Source: Bacteriovorax sp.
Lineage (GTDB): Bacteria; Bdellovibrionota; Bacteriovoracia; Bacteriovoracales; Bacteriovoracaceae
Direction: 5' to 3'
Length of the DNA: 64,000 bases
NCBI GenBank assembly: GCA_014376445.1
Contig: JACMRM010000091.1
Span: 1-64,000 of the forward strand
Shown here: positions 55,001-62,441 of the stretch, piece by piece
Position numbering within the stretch: the first letter of the stretch is position 1
Layout of the letters: each line of letters begins with the position of its first letter
Position numbers and translations under genes: made by a program
Notes under the pieces: model-generated
Told to the model about the DNA's origin: nothing
The model's database searches: none
What the model saw: the letters and a program-made list of their open reading frames with translations, nothing else

Positions 55001-55893
55001 AAAAAGTTTTTATCACAGGATCTTCAGGATTTGTTGGCTCTAATCTTTTAATCGAATGTGCAAAAAAAAATATTGAATGTATCGCTGGCTCTCGCAAGCT
55101 CTATGGTGATCTGGTTAAGCAGGACCATTGGGAGACGTTTTTAACCGGATGTGATGTTGTCGTTCATCTGGCCGCCCGTGTTCATGTTATGGATGAAACC
55201 GATAGTGATCCGCTTTCTGCCTTTAGAAAAACCAATGTTGAGGCAACATTAAAAATTGCAAGAGCTGCAAAAAAATCAGGAATTAAAAGATTTATTTATA
55301 TTTCCAGCATTAAGGTTAATGGTGAATTTACTTATGACAAACCTTTTAGCTCTTCCGATACACCTAATCCACAAGACCCCTATGGGATTTCTAAAATGGA
55401 AGCTGAGCAGGAGTTATTAAAACTGCAAGAAGATACAATTTTTGAAATTGTTATTATCCGACCACCATTAATTTATGGGCCAGGGGTGAAAGCAAATTTT
55501 GAAAAATTATTAAGACTCGTGCAAAAAAATATACCTCTTCCTTTTGGAAGTGTTCACAATAAAAGAAGTCTTGTTTCTGTTTATAATCTTTGCAGTCTTA
55601 TAATCAATTGCTTTGATAATCCGGCAGCTTCAGGAGAAATTTTTTTGGTTTCTGATGATCATGATTATAGTTTGAAAGCTCTTATTGGCCTCATGGCAGG
55701 GGTTTCAAATAAAAAACCTATCCTGCTACCAATACCTGTTTCTCTCATGAACTTTACTGCTAAAATTTTGAGCAAACAAGATTATGCGGACAGATTATTC
55801 GGTAATCTTCACGTAGATATATATAAAACTAAATCTCTTTTAAATTGGCAGCCACCAGTAAGTTTTAGAGAAACGTATTCTCAGAAAAATTAA
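54997..55893 (+). CDS. NAD-dependent 4-keto reductase, WreQ/WbpV-like (UDP-D-QuiNAc synthesis)
   Basis: A 298-residue SDR with FITGSSGFVGSNLL, HLAARVHVMDETDSDPLSAFRKTNVEAT (a stretch characteristic of this subgroup), YISSIKVNGE and DPYGISKMEAE (Tyr-x3-Lys). Homologues reduce UDP-4-keto-6-deoxy-GlcNAc, made by WbpM-type enzymes, to UDP-D-QuiNAc. A WbpM homologue is at 56522, and an initiating transferase lies between them on the other strand, the set known for QuiNAc-primed O-antigens. It converges on that transferase with a four-base overlap. Confidence 0.82.
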   Translation: MKKVFITGSSGFVGSNLLIECAKKNIECIAGSRKLYGDLVKQDHWETFLTGCDVVVHLAARVHVMDETDSDPLSAFRKTNVEATLKIARAAKKSGIKRFIYISSIKVNGEFTYDKPFSSSDTPNPQDPYGISKMEAEQELLKLQEDTIFEIVIIRPPLIYGPGVKANFEKLLRLVQKNIPLPFGSVHNKRSLVSVYNLCSLIINCFDNPAASGEIFLVSDDHDYSLKALIGLMAGVSNKKPILLPIPVSLMNFTAKILSKQDYADRLFGNLHVDIYKTKSLLNWQPPVSFRETYSQKN

Positions 55894-56465
55894 TGCTGAA
55901 TATTTTTTCTTGATAAAACTTTATATCCGGTTAAAAAAATAATTTTTATATCAAATAAAAGGCTTCTTTTATCAAGATACTCCTTATCAAATTTTACTTT
56001 TTCCTCAATGGATAATTCATCTCTTCCATTTATCTGGGCCCAACCAGTCACACCGGGAGCAATAGTATGAATACTCTTTTTAGTTCTTAATTCCATAAGA
56101 TCATATTGGTTAAACAATGCTGGTCTTGGTCCAACCAAGCTCATGTCACCTTTTAAAACAGACCAAAGCTGAGGAAGTTCATCAAGGCTGGATTTTCTTA
56201 AAAAAGAGCCAATCGGGGTCAAATAGCTTTTTCCATCAGCAAGAAGATGAGTGGCCACTTGCGGTGTGTCGATTTGCATAGTTCTAAACTTGGGCATTAG
56301 AAATATGTCATTATTTTTACCAATGCGTTTCGACCAATGAATAGCAGGCCCTGGACTTGTTATTCTTACCAGGATCCTGACTATAAAGTAAGGAATGCTA
56401 AAGATTAGCAAAGCAAGAAGACTAAAAAAAATATTAAAAGCGCGTATTGTCATTAATTCTCTCAT
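55890..56465 (-). CDS. Und-P phosphoglycosyl transferase, PglC/WcaJ-C-terminal type
   Basis: Starts glycan assembly by moving a sugar-1-phosphate to undecaprenyl phosphate at the inner-membrane cytoplasmic face. The 191-residue protein is the short monotopic form: one N-terminal hydrophobic re-entrant segment (about residues 9-33), KFRTM (59-63), the catalytic DE pair in SSLDELPQL (D95, E96), GDMSLVGPRPA and GVTGWAQINGR. The donor is probably UDP-D-QuiNAc or a related UDP-6-deoxy amino sugar, inferred from neighbours. It is divergent from the WbpM-type gene. Confidence 0.9.
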   Translation of the reverse strand: MRELMTIRAFNIFFSLLALLIFSIPYFIVRILVRITSPGPAIHWSKRIGKNNDIFLMPKFRTMQIDTPQVATHLLADGKSYLTPIGSFLRKSSLDELPQLWSVLKGDMSLVGPRPALFNQYDLMELRTKKSIHTIAPGVTGWAQINGRDELSIEEKVKFDKEYLDKRSLLFDIKIIFLTGYKVLSRKNIQH

Positions 56466-56521
56466 GACAGTGGTAAAAAGGAATTATAAGATAATTTTTA
56501 TAAATTTACGAAGAGAAATGA

Positions 56522-58420
56522 ATGGCCAACCTGTTTTCAAATTTTAGAAATCCAAGAGTTGTTTTAGCTTTTGCCTACGACCTTCTTATTGCAGCCCTTT
56601 CATTCTGGGGTGCTCTCTATCTTCGATTTGATACTATGGATAATGCTCTCATAGACAACTTATCTTTCAATCGTTTTTTCTTCATGGCCATGGTTATTCA
56701 TTCAGCAAGTTTTGTTCTCAATGGCCTTTATAAAGGTGTGTGGCGCTTCAGTAGTATGTATGACCTTATCAGGGTTGTAAAAGCATCTGCCATCTCAGTA
56801 GTTTTGTCTTTGGTACTCTGTTTTTACATGACGAGACTTTATAATGTCCCAAGATCAATGTTTCTTATCGAATTTCTTTTGTTAGTAATCGGTTTAGGCG
56901 GCGGACGATTTATTTATAGATATTTGAAAGACCAGACATCACTTAGATCTATGATTGGAGGAGCTGATGCCGATGCAAAGAGCGTTCTAATTGTTGGGGC
57001 CGGCAGAGCTGGGGAGAAACTTTTACGTGATATTCATTCAACTCCAGCGCTGCAATTAAATGTAGTCGGATTTGTTGATGATGATAAATTTAAAAAAAAT
57101 GCTTTAATTCACAATGTAAAAGTATACGGTGGGGTAGAACTTATTCCTTCAATCGTAGCTAAAAATCTTGTAGACAAAATTTTTATTGCAATCCCTTCGT
57201 CTAACGGAGAGGAAGTTAAAAGAATTGTAGATTACTGCAAGCAAACATCTGCAGAAGTAAAAATCTTACCAAAGATGGACCAGCTTCTATCTAACCAGGT
57301 AGAACTTTCTTTACTAAGAAACCTGAACATCGAAGATTTACTTGGCCGAGACCAGGTAACACTTGATACTGCTCACTTACATACAATGATTACAAATAAA
57401 GTTGTACTAGTAACCGGTGCTGGCGGATCAATCGGTAGTGAGTTGTGTGCACAAATCGCAAAGTTCAATCCAAGCATGCTTGTTATGTGCGATTACTGTG
57501 AATTGTTCATGTACGAACTAGAAATGAAATTTAAAGAAGATTACCCTGAAGTTCCTTTCTTCCCAAAAATCGTCGATGTTAGAAATGCACATAAATTAGA
57601 TCAGGTTTTTGCAGAATATAGTCCACATATCGTTTTCCACGCGGCCGCGCACAAACATGTACCAATGATGGAACACAATCCAATCGAAGCAATCGAAACA
57701 AATATTAAAGGTACCAAGATTGTTGGTGAAGCAGCATTAAAGTATGGCGCTGAAAAATTCATCATGATCTCTACAGATAAAGCAGTAAACCCTACAAACG
57801 TAATGGGTGCGAGTAAGAGAATTGCTGAAATGGTTATTACTGATCTTTCCAAGAGAAGCAATACGACCAAGTTTATCTCAGTTCGATTCGGAAACGTTTT
57901 AGGTTCAAACGGTTCTGTAATTCCACTCTTCAGAAAGCAGATTGAAGAAGGGAAAGATATAACAGTTACTCATCCTGATATCATCCGCTACTTCATGTCT
58001 ATTCCTGAAGCCTGCCAGTTAGTTCTTCAGGCGGGTTCTATGGGAGAAGGAGGAGAAATCTTCGTTCTCGATATGGGAGAGCCTGTAAAGATTGTTGATC
58101 TTGCGAAAGAGATGATTCGACTTGCCGGAATGACAGAAGGAAAAGATATCAATATTGTTTTCTCAGGGCTGAGACCTGGAGAGAAATTATATGAAGAGCT
58201 TTTTAGTGATAAAGAAGCTTATGAGTTTACTCATCATGGGAAGATTCGTAAGGCGCTATTCAGAACGTTAGATGAGTCGTTTCATGCTCAGTTGAAGAAT
58301 TTAATCACGCTTGAATCTGCTGAACCGGATACAGTTGTTTATTTGATTAAAGAGATGGTGCCTGAGTTTACGCATTTTCGATTAAAAGCTGAAAACATCT
58401 TAGAGGAAGCGCAACAATAA
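56522..58420 (+). CDS. wbpM: Membrane-bound UDP-GlcNAc 4,6-dehydratase (WbpM/PglF type)
   Basis: A 632-residue protein with four N-terminal membrane helices (about residues 10-135), a Rossmann-like middle domain (LIVGAGRAGEKLLRDI) and a C-terminal dehydratase domain from about 288 (VVLVTGAGGSIGSELCAQI). Catalytic features are ISTDKAVNPTNVMGASKR with the MxxxK form of the active site, and RFGNVLGSNGSVIPLF. It makes UDP-4-keto-6-deoxy-GlcNAc, the precursor of D-QuiNAc and other sugars. A diverged copy of its last 120 codons follows directly. Confidence 0.95.
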   Translation: MANLFSNFRNPRVVLAFAYDLLIAALSFWGALYLRFDTMDNALIDNLSFNRFFFMAMVIHSASFVLNGLYKGVWRFSSMYDLIRVVKASAISVVLSLVLCFYMTRLYNVPRSMFLIEFLLLVIGLGGGRFIYRYLKDQTSLRSMIGGADADAKSVLIVGAGRAGEKLLRDIHSTPALQLNVVGFVDDDKFKKNALIHNVKVYGGVELIPSIVAKNLVDKIFIAIPSSNGEEVKRIVDYCKQTSAEVKILPKMDQLLSNQVELSLLRNLNIEDLLGRDQVTLDTAHLHTMITNKVVLVTGAGGSIGSELCAQIAKFNPSMLVMCDYCELFMYELEMKFKEDYPEVPFFPKIVDVRNAHKLDQVFAEYSPHIVFHAAAHKHVPMMEHNPIEAIETNIKGTKIVGEAALKYGAEKFIMISTDKAVNPTNVMGASKRIAEMVITDLSKRSNTTKFISVRFGNVLGSNGSVIPLFRKQIEEGKDITVTHPDIIRYFMSIPEACQLVLQAGSMGEGGEIFVLDMGEPVKIVDLAKEMIRLAGMTEGKDINIVFSGLRPGEKLYEELFSDKEAYEFTHHGKIRKALFRTLDESFHAQLKNLITLESAEPDTVVYLIKEMVPEFTHFRLKAENILEEAQQ

Positions 58421-58523
58421 ATATTTTATTAAATAATTCGGTATTATTTATGTTGAAAATTTTTGTTAAAGTTAGCGACTATGTTTTTACGGTTTTTAAG
58501 CAACTATCTATTTAAAAAAAGTT

Positions 58524-58889
58524 GGAGAAATCTTCGTTCTGGATATGGGCGAGCCGGTTAAGATTGTTGATCTTGCGAGAGGGATGATTCGCCTTGCGGG
58601 TATGACGGAAGGAGAAGATATCAATATTGTTTTTTCCGGCTTGAGACCAGGTGAGAAGCTTTTTGAAGAGTTGTTTAGTGATAAAGAAGCTTATGAGTTC
58701 ACTCATCACGGGAAGATTCGGAAGGCGTTTTTTAGAACGCTGGATGAATCGTTTCATGGGCAGTTGAAGAATTTAATTTAGTTAGAGTCTGCTGAGCCGG
58801 ATACTGTAGTTTATTTGATTAAAGAAATGGTGCCGGAGTTTACGCATTTTAGATTGAAGGCCGAAGTAGCGTTGGAAGAAACTCAGTAG
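58524..58889 (+). pseudogene. Diverged remnant of a wbpM 3' end (tandem partial copy)
   Basis: From 58524 to 58889 the sequence aligns without interruption to wbpM 58052-58420 except for one missing codon near the end. The encoded text matches closely ([18 protein letters not shown] onward), but most nucleotide differences are synonymous. A TAG (58779-58781) replaces an ACG codon, and the frame after it still matches to the end and finishes with its own TAG (58887-58889). The front of the gene is missing and no start or ribosome site precedes the match. The divergence argues for a remnant of a homologous gene rather than a fresh duplication. Confidence 0.88.
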
Positions 58890-59128
58890 TAGTTCAGTTT
58901 TTAATCGCAAATATTTATAAAAACCAAAAATACTATTAAAGAAATCGCAGACTTGAATCTCGAGTTGATCGACACGAGATGCAAACATAAAATTATTAAA
59001 TCCGTGTTGGCAAAATTGCCCACGAAGTGCTATTGTGCAGTTGTAAGTGATCAAGCGATCTGAAGGATTCGTTTTTTGTGATTGTATTGATGATCTTCAG
59101 GCAATTGGATTTTTACTTTGAGGTGTAC

Positions 59129-59410
59129 ATGAATCCATATGATATAGATTATAGCCAATTCAAAATCTCTAAAAAGATTACTGACGAAAGAGATCTTTTG
59201 AAATTAAGACTTTTATCTCAACTAAGAATGATTATGGACAAGATGGAGAATTCCGAAATTTTAGATATTACGGGCCTTGATAAATCAGATTTATCACGTC
59301 TTCGCATCGGAAGTTTTGAAAGATTTTCTATAGACAGGCTTATTAAAATTTTTGACCAACTAGGGTTTAAAGTTGAATTTTCATTTACAAAAAAGAGGAA
59401 GAATTCTTAA
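59129..59410 (+). CDS. HTH (XRE, HTH_37/HigA-like) DNA-binding protein
   Basis: About 93 residues from the ATG at 59129, with GAGG five bases upstream. The core ITGLDKSDLSRLRIGSFERFSIDRLIKIFDQLGFKVEF matches the helix-turn-helix of HigA-type antitoxins and phage-like regulators (the span is residues about 46-83). No RelE/HigB toxin is seen next to it, so it is a solitary antitoxin-like regulator or a remnant of a pair. A 6-bp inverted repeat ATCTCG/CGAGAT (58957-58980) upstream could be its operator. Confidence 0.75.
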   Translation: MNPYDIDYSQFKISKKITDERDLLKLRLLSQLRMIMDKMENSEILDITGLDKSDLSRLRIGSFERFSIDRLIKIFDQLGFKVEFSFTKKRKNS

Positions 59411-59755
59411 TCGAACTTGTAGTATAGCTTTTGGCTAACCATTTTTTAGGCTTCCTTTAACTTCAGAAAGAAACCTTTAAGCATGTATGAGTTTTTAGAA
59501 TTTATCTTTAAGGATTTAGGTCATGATCAGTATTGAGTACCTAGAAATCTTTAATAGCTAAAAAATATACATATGAACTAAAGTCATTAATCCAAATTTA
59601 TTATCTCATTCATATTAATAGCGTTCTTCGTAATTACATCAACTTAACCGATGCGTATAATTTTCACGAAAAGCATTTTGATTTAATAATATCTCTAATG
59701 TTTAGTATGCTCACTGGAATCCATTTTAGATTCTATTTTATACTAAGGAGACTTT
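59411..59755 (+). other. 345-base non-coding stretch before the peptide operon
   Basis: No ORF, repeat or RNA gene was recognised here. It is strongly AT-rich. The only features I can support are the promoter at 59633-59661 and the AAGGAG ribosome site at 59745-59750. The predicted leader is about 88 bases; no convincing riboswitch or attenuator fold was seen. Confidence 0.5.
59633..59661 (+). promoter_or_regulatory. Predicted promoter of the peptide/YcaO operon
   Basis: ATTACA (59633-59638) and a perfect TATAAT (59656-59661) are 17 bases apart. Transcription would begin near 59668 and run into the peptide gene. It is the only good promoter in the gap. Confidence 0.55.
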
Positions 59756-59980
59756 ATGAAACGAAATTTACTACTATTTTTGTCAACTTTCTTGCCAATG
59801 ATTTCATTTGCATCAAGTGAGATCCCTAGAAATATTAATAAAATTTCAATAAATAACCCAAGTGCGGAGCAATCATTATTTGAAAAATTAGAGTATCGTG
59901 GAAGAGTTGAAACAAGGGATGCTGCAGATTCTGGAAGATCTACAGGGGGCGGTCATCATTGTGTAACTACAGAAAAATGA
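59756..59980 (+). CDS. Small secreted peptide, candidate RiPP precursor
   Basis: A 74-residue peptide not known to me. It has a clear Sec signal: basic MKRN, hydrophobic LLLFLSTFLPMI and a signal peptidase I-like end SFAS, giving a mature peptide of about 54 residues. The last part is glycine-rich and holds the only cysteine: SGRSTGGGHHCVTTEK. Ser, Thr and Cys near the C-terminus are the residues that YcaO enzymes modify, and a YcaO gene lies two genes down. AAGGAG precedes the ATG by five bases. The stop overlaps the next gene as ATGA. A precursor role is inferred from context; a metal-binding small protein is the main alternative. Confidence 0.65.
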   Translation: MKRNLLLFLSTFLPMISFASSEIPRNINKISINNPSAEQSLFEKLEYRGRVETRDAADSGRSTGGGHHCVTTEK

Positions 59981-61497
59981 TTTTAGAAAATAAAAATAAG
60001 CTGATGCTAATAATGTTTATTACTATCATAATAAGCATTAGTTTAATTTTAAAATCTAAACTTGATGACAAGGCTGATATAATGAAAATCAATATTGGAT
60101 ATGAATTTAATTCGTCTGCAAAAACTTTGGACCCATCCAAAATTGAAGATATATATCAATCTAATTTAATCGAAAATCTATATAGTAGAATTATCGAATA
60201 CGATACAAAGGGAAATTTAACTTGTGTTTTGTGCAAGAAATTCTGGATAGAAAAATCAACAATTGTGTTCGAATTTAGAAATGATATTAAAACTATTGAT
60301 GGAATTGTTATTTCAGCAGACGATGCAAAGCTCTCTTATCAAAGGTTGATAAATTCTAAAACAAATACTCACGGAAATTTTTCTAACTTTATTGATATTG
60401 AGAATAGTAATTCAATAAGTACAGTTGGAAATATTTTAAGAATAGAAGTTCTAAAGCCTCATTATGTACAATTCGTGCTTCCACTTTTGGCCAGTATGGA
60501 TTTTTCAATAATAACATCAAAGGCAATCGACGAGGAAAAAAAACTAGGTTATTTAGAGCTCAGGAATACATCTGGGCCATATTATTTAAAGCAAGACGAT
60601 GAAAGCGGAAAACTAATCTTGCACGCAAATTTACATCATCCATTTTATAGTAAAAGTATGGCACAAGAAATTAATATTGTGCCAGTGGTTTATGGGCACG
60701 GTATTGATGACTTTCTAGATGATAAGATTGATGTTTTAGATGTTACTTATTATCCAAGTTTACCTCAATATGAAAGACTATTTAATCAAAAAATTAAAAA
60801 ATTTAATGCACATAAAACACTTCTAATTAATGTCTTTTTAATAAATTTTTCTTTAAGGGCCAACAAGAAATTTACATCAGAGCAACTTTTTTATGCAGGC
60901 TCAATTGTTAGTGATATTTGTAAGGGATTTAAGAAATATGGATATGGTTTTCAAGATGTATTTGAATTTTTCCAATCTACTGGTACAGGACATTTGAATG
61001 AATCTCAAATTGAGCATCTAAAAAAATTACGATTGGTAGATAAAAAAATTAATTTTACTACACCTATTGAATTAGGTGTAAGTCAGATTGTCTTTGAAAA
61101 AATGAAAAAAGCATTTGAACAATATCCCGAGATTAAAGTTAGGTCATTTCCAATAGATCCCGCATCAATGCCAGCTGAGGAACGCCCCGACATGTATTTA
61201 CAAACAACTGATTCTAGTTTTAATGAGGACATTTCTTTAATGAGTTATAACTTTTCTATGGGGTACTTTGGGACTAGCAAAATTGAAGGTGATAACTGGA
61301 TAAAAGATTTTAGTGATTTACCCAACAAGGAAGATAGAGTTAAAAAACTGCAAAATTTTCAATTAAACTTACTTGAAAAACCTATAATTATGCCTATAGG
61401 TGCATCACCTTATTGGGCAATTGCTAGGGAAGACTTAGAATTAAATTTCGCTGAAAATTTTCCTGGGAGTTCTTGGTGGAAGATACGAAAAAAATAA
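59977..61497 (+). CDS. Membrane-anchored peptide-binding protein (SBP family 5, DppA/OppA-like)
   Basis: About 506 residues from the ATG at 59977, coupled to the peptide gene as ATGA (an earlier ATG at 59959 is possible). A single N-terminal membrane segment (LMLIMFITIIISISLIL) has no lipobox cysteine, so it is anchored by a helix or exported, not a lipoprotein. The rest follows family 5 solute-binding proteins: ALDPSK-like KTLDPSKIED, ENLYSRIIEYD, then FRNDIKTIDGIVISADDAKLSYQRL and SGPYYLKQDD. No ABC permease is adjacent in the window, so it may be a periplasmic receptor rather than a transporter part. Its end overlaps the YcaO gene by 22 bases. Confidence 0.82.
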   Translation: MILENKNKLMLIMFITIIISISLILKSKLDDKADIMKINIGYEFNSSAKTLDPSKIEDIYQSNLIENLYSRIIEYDTKGNLTCVLCKKFWIEKSTIVFEFRNDIKTIDGIVISADDAKLSYQRLINSKTNTHGNFSNFIDIENSNSISTVGNILRIEVLKPHYVQFVLPLLASMDFSIITSKAIDEEKKLGYLELRNTSGPYYLKQDDESGKLILHANLHHPFYSKSMAQEINIVPVVYGHGIDDFLDDKIDVLDVTYYPSLPQYERLFNQKIKKFNAHKTLLINVFLINFSLRANKKFTSEQLFYAGSIVSDICKGFKKYGYGFQDVFEFFQSTGTGHLNESQIEHLKKLRLVDKKINFTTPIELGVSQIVFEKMKKAFEQYPEIKVRSFPIDPASMPAEERPDMYLQTTDSSFNEDISLMSYNFSMGYFGTSKIEGDNWIKDFSDLPNKEDRVKKLQNFQLNLLEKPIIMPIGASPYWAIAREDLELNFAENFPGSSWWKIRKK

Positions 61498-62441
61498 TTA
61501 ACTGGTCATTGGAAAATGCTGATCTATTATCATTAAAAGTAGAATATTATACAGGTTTAAGAAAAATATTTCCTCATATTTTCGATATTGGAATTTTTAT
61601 TGAAGTAGAAGGTAAAGTATCACATGGTCGTGGCACTGATGACTTTGAGGAAGTAGCTTACGCAAAAGCATTGTCTGAGGCTTTAGAAAGAGCATCAATA
61701 AATTACTTCAATATTAAAAATACAAATGGCCTGGCAGTTCACTTTGACATTGATTCTGCTAAGAAAAATGGACGAGAAGAATTACTTGAAAGAGATGCAT
61801 TTCTCTGTCATTTTCTTTTGGGCAAAGGTTTTATTGAAAGGAATCCTTTTAATAATAAATTTAATTTTGAACATTTAAGTAATCAAAATATTTCTATAAA
61901 ATTTTTTGAGATGTGTAGATATCAAGATGGAGTTGGCATACTTTGTATTGCTAATGGAGAAAGCTTTAAGCGTCCTTTTGGTAATATTTTTGGAAGTGCT
62001 TTTGGAGATAATGAGGAAATTGTTTTCAAAAAAGCTTATATTGAGGTTTTAAGACTCGTTATGCATATAAAAGATAAAGAAATTGTTTCAATTAATTTAG
62101 CTAAATTTAAAGAATTAGAAAAATATAACTTTTCTGACCATGGAAAGTTATCTTTGGATCTAGAGTACTCAAAAAAAATTAATTCCTTTATTAATGAAAA
62201 TGTTTTAGATATGACAAAAGAAGTTCAAAGTGAAGACTTTCAATATGAAATTCTTGATTTAAGTCTTATTCCGTTACCTAACCTACCATTACATATAGTT
62301 TGGACTAGAAACTTCAAACTTCAAAACCTCTTTACTGGAAAAAGTGAAGAGACAAAAATAAATATGAAACGTCTTTCTCAAGTAAGTAATTGCGTTATAG
62401 AGTTTAAAAATATTAATTCGTTCCCACACCCTTTTGACTAA
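61476..62441 (+). CDS. Stand-alone YcaO-domain protein
   Basis: About 321 residues matching a single YcaO domain. The ATP/Mg motifs are visible: HGRGTDDFEEVAYAKALSEALERAS (ExxER at about E69/E72 in the longer numbering), ELLERDAFLCHF (E106, R107, D108) and AFGDNEEIVFKKAYIEVLRL (ExxR near 191). The C-terminus ends PHPFD, like the proline-rich end of TOMM cyclodehydratases. YcaO enzymes use ATP to activate amide bonds, forming azolines, amidines or thioamides. No E1-like/Ocin-ThiF or TfuA partner is seen here; one could lie past the window. GTG at 61476 is chosen (GGGAG six bases upstream); TTG at 61473 is the alternative. Confidence 0.85.
   Translation: MEDTKKIINWSLENADLLSLKVEYYTGLRKIFPHIFDIGIFIEVEGKVSHGRGTDDFEEVAYAKALSEALERASINYFNIKNTNGLAVHFDIDSAKKNGREELLERDAFLCHFLLGKGFIERNPFNNKFNFEHLSNQNISIKFFEMCRYQDGVGILCIANGESFKRPFGNIFGSAFGDNEEIVFKKAYIEVLRLVMHIKDKEIVSINLAKFKELEKYNFSDHGKLSLDLEYSKKINSFINENVLDMTKEVQSEDFQYEILDLSLIPLPNLPLHIVWTRNFKLQNLFTGKSEETKINMKRLSQVSNCVIEFKNINSFPHPFD

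Noticed and set aside
58512-58757. Minus-strand ORF over the wbpM remnant
   Set aside because: It is the antisense of the duplicated wbpM sequence and has no family features.
58782-59054. 90-codon minus-strand ORF between remnant and HTH gene
   Set aside because: Partly antisense to the remnant, no ribosome site seen and no recognisable motif; could be the trace of a lost gene but not supportable.
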